From Lewinellaceae bacterium (GTDB taxonomy: Bacteria > Bacteroidota > Bacteroidia > Chitinophagales > Saprospiraceae), in assembly GCA_020636325.1 (NCBI GenBank), contig JACJYC010000028.1, forward strand, positions 1-60,025: a stretch of DNA of 60,025 nucleotides, given 5' to 3'. Made by a program: the position numbers and the translations under genes. Below the pieces are notes generated by a model. It saw only the letters and a list, made by a program, of their open reading frames with translations. It was not told the origin of the DNA and did no database searches. Below are positions 52,947 through 60,025 of this stretch, piece after piece. How positions within the stretch are numbered: the first letter of the stretch is position 1; the number at the start of each line of letters is the position of its first letter.

Positions 52947-55346
52947 TTATTCGTCTTTGAGGGAGTCAACCGGATTGGCATGCGCCGCTGCCATACCCTG
53001 AAAGCTCACCGTGAGCAGGGTGATCACCCCGGCAAAAAAACCGGCGCCCAAAGCGATCAGGGCAAATGTCCACAGCGGCAGATCGATGCGGTAGGCAAAA
53101 TCCCGAAGCCAGCTTTGGGTAAAATACCACGCCGGGGGCGCAGCTGCGATCACCGCGATCAGCACCAGCCGGATAAAATCCCCGGAAAACAGCGCCACAA
53201 TGCTGCCGGGGGTAGCTCCGAGGACCTTCCGGATGCCGATCTCCCGGACGCGCCTGGAAACCGCGATGGCGGTAAGTCCGAACAAGCCGATACAGGAAAT
53301 GAAAACCGCCAACAGCGTAAACGCGGTGAAGATGGAGGAAAACCGCCGCTCGGCGTCGTATTGGAGGGCCAGACGGTCATCCATAAACGTGAATTGAAAG
53401 GGCAGCCCGGCGGTAGCAGCCGTCCAGGACCGTTCCACCTGCTGCACAAATGCCGGCAAGTCGGCTGTTTTGTATTGGATGGTCACCTTTTCAAAAAGCT
53501 CAGGGTGCATCTGGAAGGTCATGGGGCTGATCCGGTCGCGCAGGGAATGCTGATGGTAATCCCTGACCACGCCGATCACGGTTCCCGACCAGTCCCACTG
53601 CCGGAATCGCCGCCCGATGATGTCCTCCGGGGCGGCAAAGCCCAGTTGCCGGACGGCGGTTTCATTCAAAACGAGGGAAGAAGTCGTGTCTGTTGGCAAT
53701 TCATCCGAAAAATTCCGGCCTGCCAGCAGATCTAGACCGTACACATCCAAAAAACCGGCATCCGCCAGCGTCAGCTCCATTTCCGCAGACCTTTCTTCGC
53801 CGTCGGCGCCCTGGACAGCCGTATAGACCCCGTGGGTATATTCCGTCGGGACGTGCGATGAGAAAGTGACCGTCCTGACCCCGGGTATTTTTTGCAATTC
53901 GGTTTTAAGGGCGTCCACCGACAGCGGCAATTGGGCCGTCCCGCCGAAATTGATCACCATTTTTGCTTCCCGGTCAAAACCGAGCCCCTGCCGGTTGAGA
54001 AAGGCGTACTGCCGCCAGATGACAAAGGTGCTGATGGCCAGCCCGATGGAAATAATGAACTGCATGCCCGTAAGCAACCTTCGCAGGGTAATGCCGCCCA
54101 TTTCCACCCGGTCGCCGTGGAATAACCGGATCAGTTTCCACCGGGAAACCACAACGGAGGGATAGGCGCCGGCCAGAAGGCCGATCAGCAAAAGGGCGCA
54201 GGCCAAAACGGCGCCGAACCCCAGGGGTGACAGGAATGAAAGCGTCAGACCATGTCCCGTCAGTTTGCCGAACCAGGGCAGCAGTAATTTTGCCGCCAGG
54301 ACCGAGCCCGCGATAGAGGCCGCCGCCAGCAAAGTGCTTTCCGACAGGAATTGCGCCGAGATCTGCCGGCTCCGGGCGCCAAAGGTTTTCCGCACACCGA
54401 TCTCCCGGGTTCTGCCCGCGTACAGGGCAGTCGCCAGATTGACATAATTGAAGAGCGCCATGAAGAGGATGAATACCCCGGTCAGGGACAACAACAGCAA
54501 TTGTTTGCGGTTGCCCTTCGGTTTCAGCTCCCCCAGGCGGGGCGGGTTGAAATGGATCGCGAGCATCGGCTCCAGGCCCAGTTTCATCTCCTCGCCCTGT
54601 TGTTCTGCGGGCATCCGCGTTTTCAGCCAGCCGGCCAATTTCCTGTTGACGGCGCTGTAATCGGCATGTTCAGCCATCAACAGATAGGTCGGCGAACTCG
54701 TCCATCCCCAGTTGGTTTCGGCGGGCGGTCTTTCCCGCGCCCAGGTCGACCAGGAGATCAGGGCGTCAAAACCGATCTGGGAGTTGTCGGGCGGATCGGC
54801 GGCCATACCGGATACGGTATACGGATGCCCTTCAATCGTCAGTTCGGCGCCGATAGGATCCTTGTCGCCAAAGTATTTTGCGGCCAGTTTTTCTGTTATG
54901 ACAATCTGGTCCGGGCGGCCCAGCGCTTTTTTAGCATCTCCTTCCAGCAGTTCAAAATCAAACAGGTCGAAAAAGGTCGAATCGGCGTACAGGATATTCT
55001 TTTCAAAATACGCGCGGTTGCCCTGCCTGACGGTGAGATCCCGCCCGGGCATTGCCAGGCGGACGAAGCTTTCCACTTCAGGAAAGTCAGCCGCCATGGC
55101 AGGGGCCATCGCTCCCGACGCCAGGGCGAGCTCGAGCTGCTGCCCCGGCATGATCAGATCGACGTTCAACCGGCAGATCCGGTCGGCCTTACGGTGAAAA
55201 TGGTCGAACCGGAATTCGTTCATCAGATAAATGCCCAGCAGCATGCACGTGGACAACGCAAGGGTCAGTCCGAACAGGTGGATCAGGGTGAATGTCCGGT
55301 TCTTGACCAGACTCCGCCAGGCAGCCAGGAAGTAATGTCGGATCAT
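52947..55346 (-). CDS. MacB/FtsX-type ABC permease, paralogue 16 of 17
   Basis: This 799-residue permease starts MIRHYFLAAWRSLVKNRTF, unlike the usual MFxNYxKIAxRNL. FtsX 1 has REIGVRKTFGARSRQISAQF and reads NYVNLATALYAGRT; FtsX 2 has REIGIRKVLGATPGSIVALF preceded by SRRV, and the end is AAAHANPVDSLKDE. It is one of the most divergent members. Its 5' end and the gap to permease 17 form copy B of a 194-bp repeat. It starts 20 bp after permease 17. Confidence 0.92.
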   Translation of the reverse strand: MIRHYFLAAWRSLVKNRTFTLIHLFGLTLALSTCMLLGIYLMNEFRFDHFHRKADRICRLNVDLIMPGQQLELALASGAMAPAMAADFPEVESFVRLAMPGRDLTVRQGNRAYFEKNILYADSTFFDLFDFELLEGDAKKALGRPDQIVITEKLAAKYFGDKDPIGAELTIEGHPYTVSGMAADPPDNSQIGFDALISWSTWARERPPAETNWGWTSSPTYLLMAEHADYSAVNRKLAGWLKTRMPAEQQGEEMKLGLEPMLAIHFNPPRLGELKPKGNRKQLLLLSLTGVFILFMALFNYVNLATALYAGRTREIGVRKTFGARSRQISAQFLSESTLLAAASIAGSVLAAKLLLPWFGKLTGHGLTLSFLSPLGFGAVLACALLLIGLLAGAYPSVVVSRWKLIRLFHGDRVEMGGITLRRLLTGMQFIISIGLAISTFVIWRQYAFLNRQGLGFDREAKMVINFGGTAQLPLSVDALKTELQKIPGVRTVTFSSHVPTEYTHGVYTAVQGADGEERSAEMELTLADAGFLDVYGLDLLAGRNFSDELPTDTTSSLVLNETAVRQLGFAAPEDIIGRRFRQWDWSGTVIGVVRDYHQHSLRDRISPMTFQMHPELFEKVTIQYKTADLPAFVQQVERSWTAATAGLPFQFTFMDDRLALQYDAERRFSSIFTAFTLLAVFISCIGLFGLTAIAVSRRVREIGIRKVLGATPGSIVALFSGDFIRLVLIAVIAAAPPAWYFTQSWLRDFAYRIDLPLWTFALIALGAGFFAGVITLLTVSFQGMAAAHANPVDSLKDE

Positions 55347-55484
55347 CGGGTGGTATTTTTATATCTTCATTCGTTCCTCAGGCTCCTGATCGGGTTGGCC
55401 AGGGCCGCTTTGATGCTTTGAAAACTCACCGTGGCAAAAGCGATCAACAAAGCAGCCAGGCCGGCCAGCGCAAATACCCACCAA
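55291..55484. repeat. 194-bp direct repeat, copy B
   Basis: Copy B covers the 5' end of permease 16, the 20-bp gap and the last ~39 codons of permease 17. It is the partner of 50476-50669. Confidence 0.9.
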
Positions 55485-57715
55485 CTGATGTTGATCCGGT
55501 AGGCGAACCCCTGCAGCCAGTTGTGCATGGCCCACCAGGCCAGCGGGGAGGCGATGACCACCGCAACGGCTACCAGTCCGATGAATTCTTTCGACAACAG
55601 GCCGACAATGCTGCCGACCGAAGCCCCGATCACCTTGCGAATGCCGATCTCCTTCGTCCGCCGTTCCGCGGCATAAATTACAAGTCCCAGCAGCCCGAGG
55701 CAGGAAATGACCACGGCGATGCCGGCAAACCAGTTAGCCAGCTTGCCCGTCAGGGTCTCGGCTTTGTATTGCTTCGCAAATTGGTCGTCGGCGAAGATAT
55801 AATCGAAAGGATACCCCGGGTTGAGGTCCTTGAACACCGCGCCGATCTGGTCGATAGCTTCATCGGTTTTTCCGGCGGCGGGCTTGATGCAGGCCAAATA
55901 GGTATTTCCCGGGTAATACGCCAGCACCATCGGCGTGATGGCTTCGTGCAGCGATTTGAGGTGGTAGTCCTTCACCACCCCGATGATCTGGCCTTTGCCC
56001 ATCCAGAATTCGACCTCGGTACCCACCGGATTTTCCAGGCCCATCATGCTGACGGCGGTCTCATTGACGATGTAGTTGGCCGAATCCGCCGGGAAGCTCT
56101 TGAAATCCCTGCCTGCCAGCAGTTCAATGCCCATTGTTTTGATGAAATCATTGCCGACGAACATCGGCGATACCGAAGTGCTCCGGTTGGGGTCCTTTCC
56201 CGGCCAGGTCAGGTCGCCGGAGCTGCTCTCGATATTCAGCGGATCGTCGCCGGTAAGCGTTGCGGCCTGTATGGCAGACGATTTCAGGAGCTCCTGCCGG
56301 AACAATTCCTGTTTTTCGCCGAGCGCGCCTTCCATGATCACATAGATCATGTCCTTGCGGTCGATCCCCAGATTCTTGTTCTTGACGTAGTGGACCTGCT
56401 GGTTGACCACGATCACCCCGATGATGAGCGCGATGGACAAGGTGAATTGAAAAACAACCAACCCTTTTCGCAGCATATTCGAACCTTTACCCGCTTTGAA
56501 GACCTCGCCCTTCAACACCCGTACCGGTTTGAAAGCCGACAGGAAAATCGCGGGATAAATACCGGCGAGCAGGCCCGTAAACAGGCATAACCCCAGGGCT
56601 CCGCCCCAGAAATAGGGGCTTCCGTAATCCATGCGCAGGGTTTTATCGAACAGCTGGTTGAAGCCGGAAAGGGCAAATTCCGCCAGGACAACCGCAAAGC
56701 CGGTAGCCAGGGCGGTGGTCAGCACGGCTTCCGCAATGAAATGGCCTACGAGCACGCCGCGGTTGGCGCCCACCACCTTCCGGATGCCGGTTTCGCGGGC
56801 GCGCTGTCCGGCCCTTGCGGTGGCCAGGTTGATGAAATTGATGCAGGCCAGCAATAAAACAAAACCGGCGATGGCCGAAAACAAACGAAGGTGGTCGATC
56901 CGGCCGCCGTCCTGCTTTCCGTTGGTAAACCTGGAATACAGGTACGTATCGCCGAAAGGATACAGGAAAGGCTCGGCTTTGTGTTCTTTCAATTGCTCGA
57001 TGGCCGCCATTTTTTTATCCACCGCTTTGGGGTCGGCGCCGTCAGCCAGCTGCACATAGGTATCAAAGCTGATATTGCCCCAGGTTTTAGCCCAGTCCTT
57101 GCCCTTTTCGAATACGGAGAACGGCCTTATCCAACTGAACCGGATGGTCGAATTGGAAGGAATTTCTCTGGCCACCCCGCTGACGGTCACTTCCTCATCC
57201 TGGTTCATCCGGATGGTCTTGCCGACGGCATCTGCCGTATGGAAATATTTGTTGGCGAGATCTTCCGAAATGACGATCGAATTCGGTTCCGACAGCGCAG
57301 ATCCGGCATCCCCGGCCAACAACGGGAAGGTAAACAGCTCAAAGAAACCGGGAGAGGCGTAAAAGCCGCTTTCCTTTCCGATGATCTTCCCGACGGTAAA
57401 GAGCTCGTCGTTGGAATAGGTCGTCTTCACCGCGCGGACCACTTCCGGGAATTCTTCTTCCAGTTTCGGCGCCAGCGGACCAGGCGAATTTGTGCTGGTC
57501 GTGGGTTCGTCGCCGGACCAGTACAGGTTGCACATCACTTTATAGAGGTGGTCCCCGTTGGCGTGGAACCGGTTATAGCTCAACTCTTCCTTCACCCAGA
57601 GCGAGATCAACAGCGTAAAGGTCAGGCCCAGGGTCAGGCCGATGATGTTGATACCCGTAAAAACCTTGTGTTTCATCAGGTTTCTGAAGGCAACCTTGAA
57701 ATAATTCAGGAACAT
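55367..57715 (-). CDS. MacB/FtsX-type ABC permease, paralogue 17 of 17 (first gene of operon C)
   Basis: At 782 residues this is the shortest paralogue; it starts MFLNYFKVAFRNLMK at 57715. The longer frame to 57775 would overlap the -24/-12 element at 57771-57786. FtsX 1 has RETGIRKVVGANRGVLVGHF, FtsX 2 KEIGIRKVIGASVGSIVGLL with SKEFIGLV. The loop before FtsX 1 is LYSRFTNGKQDGGRIDHLRL, placing it in the subgroup of 2, 5, 6 and 12. It leads the unit 17-16-15-(fossil)-14. Confidence 0.93.
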   Translation of the reverse strand: MFLNYFKVAFRNLMKHKVFTGINIIGLTLGLTFTLLISLWVKEELSYNRFHANGDHLYKVMCNLYWSGDEPTTSTNSPGPLAPKLEEEFPEVVRAVKTTYSNDELFTVGKIIGKESGFYASPGFFELFTFPLLAGDAGSALSEPNSIVISEDLANKYFHTADAVGKTIRMNQDEEVTVSGVAREIPSNSTIRFSWIRPFSVFEKGKDWAKTWGNISFDTYVQLADGADPKAVDKKMAAIEQLKEHKAEPFLYPFGDTYLYSRFTNGKQDGGRIDHLRLFSAIAGFVLLLACINFINLATARAGQRARETGIRKVVGANRGVLVGHFIAEAVLTTALATGFAVVLAEFALSGFNQLFDKTLRMDYGSPYFWGGALGLCLFTGLLAGIYPAIFLSAFKPVRVLKGEVFKAGKGSNMLRKGLVVFQFTLSIALIIGVIVVNQQVHYVKNKNLGIDRKDMIYVIMEGALGEKQELFRQELLKSSAIQAATLTGDDPLNIESSSGDLTWPGKDPNRSTSVSPMFVGNDFIKTMGIELLAGRDFKSFPADSANYIVNETAVSMMGLENPVGTEVEFWMGKGQIIGVVKDYHLKSLHEAITPMVLAYYPGNTYLACIKPAAGKTDEAIDQIGAVFKDLNPGYPFDYIFADDQFAKQYKAETLTGKLANWFAGIAVVISCLGLLGLVIYAAERRTKEIGIRKVIGASVGSIVGLLSKEFIGLVAVAVVIASPLAWWAMHNWLQGFAYRINISWWVFALAGLAALLIAFATVSFQSIKAALANPIRSLRNE

Positions 57716-57770
57716 AAAATGGATTGTTTTTTGAAAACCACAGAAAGGAGACCATCTCCATGGAAGGAAA

Positions 57771-57786
57771 GCCAAAAATTATGCCT
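57771..57786 (-). promoter_or_regulatory. Sigma-54-like -24/-12 element of operon C
   Basis: The sense strand reads AGGCATAATTTTTGGC, 55 bp upstream of the permease 17 start. An IHF-like AATCAATTGGTTT (57793-57805) lies upstream and is almost the same as the one at permease 10. Confidence 0.65.
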
Positions 57787-57839
57787 TTTTTAAAACCAAT
57801 TGATTACCAATACCTTAACAATGGAAATAAAAAAATCGG

Positions 57840-57876
57840 TGTCCGGTTTTGAACAATGACTGTCCGGTTTTGGAAG
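57840..57876 (-). promoter_or_regulatory. Twin 16-bp operators upstream of operon C
   Basis: The sense strand has CTTCCAAAACCGGACA and TGTTCAAAACCGGACA separated by 5 bp (GTCAT), starting 53 bp upstream of the -24/-12 element. The outer left half-site is degenerate (CTTCC for TGTCC), while the right halves are the same, so here the pair also reads as a direct repeat. Confidence 0.65.
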
Positions 57877-57902
57877 GGGAGAGGTGGCTGATTCGGGTAG
57901 TT

Positions 57903-57934
57903 GTTGATTTGTTGATTCGAATCACCAAATCAAC
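57903..57934. terminator. Hairpin after the right-hand serine hydrolase gene
   Basis: GTTGATTTG (57903-57911) is inverted at 57926-57934, with an inner palindrome TGATTCGAATCA in the loop. It lies 24 bp past the stop of the serine hydrolase gene and 26 bp upstream of the operon C operators, so it may insulate operon C from read-through. Confidence 0.5.
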
Positions 57935-57957
57935 GAATAAACAAATAAACACCCCCC

Positions 57958-59046
57958 TCAATCCGTAGCCTCATGCCATGCCCGGATATCCGACCGCAGG
58001 ATGCCCGCTTTCCGGAGCCGGTCGAAAATGGGATAAAAGGCCTCATGGTTGCCGGCGATGTTGGAAAAGAAGGCTACCATCACCCCTTTTTCCGGGATGC
58101 GGATGACCATATTGGAAAAACCGCAGGTGGAGCCGGAGTGGAACATTTCGAGGCCGTCCTCTTTTTTGAAGAACCAGCCGGCGCCATATCGGCCTTTGTT
58201 GCCGGGGAGCGGCGCGTTGACCTTGTCCAGCGCCTCTTCCAGGTCGATCAGGCGGTTGGTTTGCAGCGCAAGATGCCATTTCAGGTAGTCCTCCAGGGAG
58301 GTGTACACGCCGCCGTCGCCTTTGGTCGCGCTGGTGAGGCTTTGATCCGAAAAGTACAATTGGCCCGATTCATCGCGGGCATAGCCGTAAGCCCTGTTTT
58401 TGATCCGTTTGCCGGCTTCATAAACGCGCGTATCTTTCATGCCGAGCGGCCGGAAGATGCGCTTTCTGAGGTAGGCGGGAAAGGATTGCCCGGATGTTCG
58501 CTCAACGATCAGCGCCAGCAGGCAGTAGGCGCTGTTGCTGTACCGGAAGGCGGTACCCGGTTCAAAATAGGTGTTGTCGATGCCCTTGATGAGTGCCAGC
58601 ACACCGGCATCCGACAGCTGCTCCTGGAGGTCGTCGGGCATCACGGATTCATAGGCCCGGATACCGGAGGAATGCGTCAGCAATTGCCCTACGGTGATGT
58701 GCGCGCCGACGGGTGCAAAATCCGGAAAAAAGCGGGTCAGCGGGTCGTCAAAAGATAACTTCCCCTCCTTTTCCAGCAGCAGGATCGCCATGGCGGTGAA
58801 CTGTTTGGACACGGAAGCCATCCGGAAATTGGTCTGCGGCGTGAGCTTTTCATCCAACTCCAGGTTGACGATCCCGACAGCCTTTTCGTACACGACCCGG
58901 CCGCCTTCTACCACCAGCAAAGCGCCCCCGGGTTGGTCCGGCTTGAATGCGGCGGCCAGCAGGGCATCGAGGTCCTGTTGCAGGGTTTGGGAGAACAAGG
59001 ATAAAGGCACGATCAAACAAATCAATATTTGGACGACGGTTTTCAT
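57958..59046 (-). CDS. Exported serine hydrolase (class C beta-lactamase family)
   Basis: The 362-residue product starts MKTVVQILICLIVPLSLFSQ (signal peptide, no lipobox cysteine at the usual distance). Motifs are SVSK at 78-81 (catalytic Ser78, Lys81), YSN at 169-171 and HSG in MFHSGSTCGFSN as the third motif. It is a stand-alone S12/class C enzyme, probably a peptidase or esterase of the envelope. I chose the start at 59046 because the longer frame to 59091 overlaps the stop of the upstream gene and lacks a signal peptide at its beginning. It is distinct from the lipoprotein hydrolase at 43948-45141. Confidence 0.87.
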   Translation of the reverse strand: MKTVVQILICLIVPLSLFSQTLQQDLDALLAAAFKPDQPGGALLVVEGGRVVYEKAVGIVNLELDEKLTPQTNFRMASVSKQFTAMAILLLEKEGKLSFDDPLTRFFPDFAPVGAHITVGQLLTHSSGIRAYESVMPDDLQEQLSDAGVLALIKGIDNTYFEPGTAFRYSNSAYCLLALIVERTSGQSFPAYLRKRIFRPLGMKDTRVYEAGKRIKNRAYGYARDESGQLYFSDQSLTSATKGDGGVYTSLEDYLKWHLALQTNRLIDLEEALDKVNAPLPGNKGRYGAGWFFKKEDGLEMFHSGSTCGFSNMVIRIPEKGVMVAFFSNIAGNHEAFYPIFDRLRKAGILRSDIRAWHEATD

Positions 59047-59087
59047 CGAACGGCCATAACCGGGATCAGGTCGGAAGTTTGCCGGTA

Positions 59088-59849
59088 TCAATCCTTTTTC
59101 GCCTTCTCGCCGTAAAACCTGTACAGCGGTTCTTCCGACACAATGGTCCCTTCGTCTTCAAAAGAGGGCGTTCTTACGAGCATCATGTTGTATTTGCCGT
59201 GGATGCCGATATAGCGCTCGTGGTCCTTGACGCCTTCCTGCAGATCCAGCAGGGTATCGATCACATCCATCAGATCACCCCTTTCTTCTTTCTTGACCCG
59301 TTTCAGGTCCGGGATCTTGACCAGCACGAGGATCTTTCCGTCCTGAACATTGGAGCGGTATTCAAAATGCTCCTTGTCCATTTCGTCCGAGATGAAGTCG
59401 TCAAATAAAGCCTTGATCAGAAACGCGTTGGAGTCGGCCAGTGCGCTGGGCGAACTGGTCATGGCGGCGATATCGGCATGCAGAAGCGTTTCCCGGGGGT
59501 CAGGCGTTCTGGAGGATTCGATGAGCGATCCGGCGGAGAATGCGACGATGGCGAACCCGATGATGCCGGTACCCAGCCAATGCACGATGGGGGTTTTTAC
59601 CTTGGTTACACGCTGGTCGAAGCGCATTTTGAGCTGATCTGGAAATTGCTTCTGCTCGATCGTCCGCTTGCAATTGGCGCATTCGGCCACTGATTTTTTA
59701 CCGATCGGAAATAAAGGGATCCAGTAAACATGCGCGTACCGGCTGAAAACGGTGACGTGCTGCGACGCGGACTGCCCGCAGGAGGGGCAAACGGTGTTCT
59801 GGATCTCAAAGCTGTCTGCCTTCCTGGCGCTGGTGCCGTATACAATCAT
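59088..59849 (-). CDS. Zinc-ribbon membrane protein of unknown function
   Basis: This 253-residue protein has a four-cysteine zinc ribbon: CPSCG near residue 21 and CANCK near residue 57, with YWIPLFPIGKK between them, a pattern seen in zinc-ribbon (YgiT/DUF-like) membrane proteins. A single membrane helix lies at about 90-110 (WLGTGIIGFAIVAFSAGSLI). The remaining ~140 residues are soluble, acidic and not recognised. Its end lies 41 bp before the serine hydrolase start on the same strand, so they may be co-transcribed. Bases 59850-60025 upstream show no gene or clear promoter. Confidence 0.7.
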   Translation of the reverse strand: MIVYGTSARKADSFEIQNTVCPSCGQSASQHVTVFSRYAHVYWIPLFPIGKKSVAECANCKRTIEQKQFPDQLKMRFDQRVTKVKTPIVHWLGTGIIGFAIVAFSAGSLIESSRTPDPRETLLHADIAAMTSSPSALADSNAFLIKALFDDFISDEMDKEHFEYRSNVQDGKILVLVKIPDLKRVKKEERGDLMDVIDTLLDLQEGVKDHERYIGIHGKYNMMLVRTPSFEDEGTIVSEEPLYRFYGEKAKKD

Positions 59850-60025
59850 TGCGGTTCAATTTAACGGGTTTATGAATCTTTTACCGGAGCTCACGAAAAG
59901 GTGAGGTTTAACATGGTGCAAGATATGGATTTATGCGCACTACTATGTCCATTTCTGACGGCTTGCCGATAAATTCCGGTTGGGCGGGAATGGTTATTGG
60001 GGTTATTTTTGGGTTGTATGCGGGT

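Overview
This window looks like chromosomal DNA of a Bacteroidota bacterium, probably of the Saprospiria/Cytophagia type (an inference from sequence character, not a database match). The signs are several promoters of the TTG/TAnnTTTG kind, a decayed type IX secretion sorting domain, lipoprotein signals, a hybrid two-component sensor fused to an AraC-type regulator, a GCTDPxAxNY tail, and short tandem arrays plus REP-like repeats between operons.

The dominant content is 17 full-length paralogues of one gene family, all on the minus strand. They are MacB/FtsX-type ABC permeases of about 780-820 residues, each with two periplasmic core domains and two FtsX membrane domains, and together they fill roughly two thirds of the window. 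No ABC ATPase, membrane-fusion protein or outer-membrane channel lies with them. I number them 1-17 from left to right. Transcription units, read right to left, are: permease 1 alone (3523-5910); operon A, permeases 9 to 2, eight genes with tiny gaps or overlaps (25772 to 6431); permease 10 alone (30957 to 28522); operon B, permeases 13, 12 and, after a repeat-filled gap, 11 (41927 to 34411); operon C, permeases 17, 16, 15 and 14 (57715 to 47953), with a collapsed 33-codon permease fossil between 15 and 14.

The main discovery is that all five transcription units start with the same control region. Each has a sigma-54-like -24/-12 element (GGCATRRTTTTTG type). In four of the five an AT-rich IHF-like site lies a short way upstream. 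In all five, 51-54 nt upstream of the -24/-12 element, there are two 16-bp palindromes TGTYC-N6-GNACA separated by exactly 5 bp (21-bp period). This fits one NtrC-type enhancer-binding protein controlling the whole permease battery. Neither that activator nor RpoN is encoded here.

Other regions. Left end: a tandem repeat, a YrdB-like membrane protein, a MarR-GNAT fusion regulator with a promoter/operator overlap, a frameshifted type IX sorting-domain relic, and a membrane-anchored TIR protein. 25.9-28.3 kb: a GlxA-type AraC regulator divergent from a secreted DJ-1/PfpI protein. 31.2-34.1 kb: a hybrid histidine kinase divergent from permease 10. 42.2-47.7 kb: a DUF1080 lipoprotein, a serine hydrolase lipoprotein coupled to an outer-membrane barrel protein, a di-haem cytochrome c peroxidase lipoprotein and several REP-like repeats. 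Right end: a second serine hydrolase and a zinc-ribbon membrane protein.

Start codons for several permeases were moved downstream of the longest open frame, because the longest frame runs through the promoter and because nearly all paralogues begin with a short conserved (M)(F/L)xNYxKxAxRNL segment.
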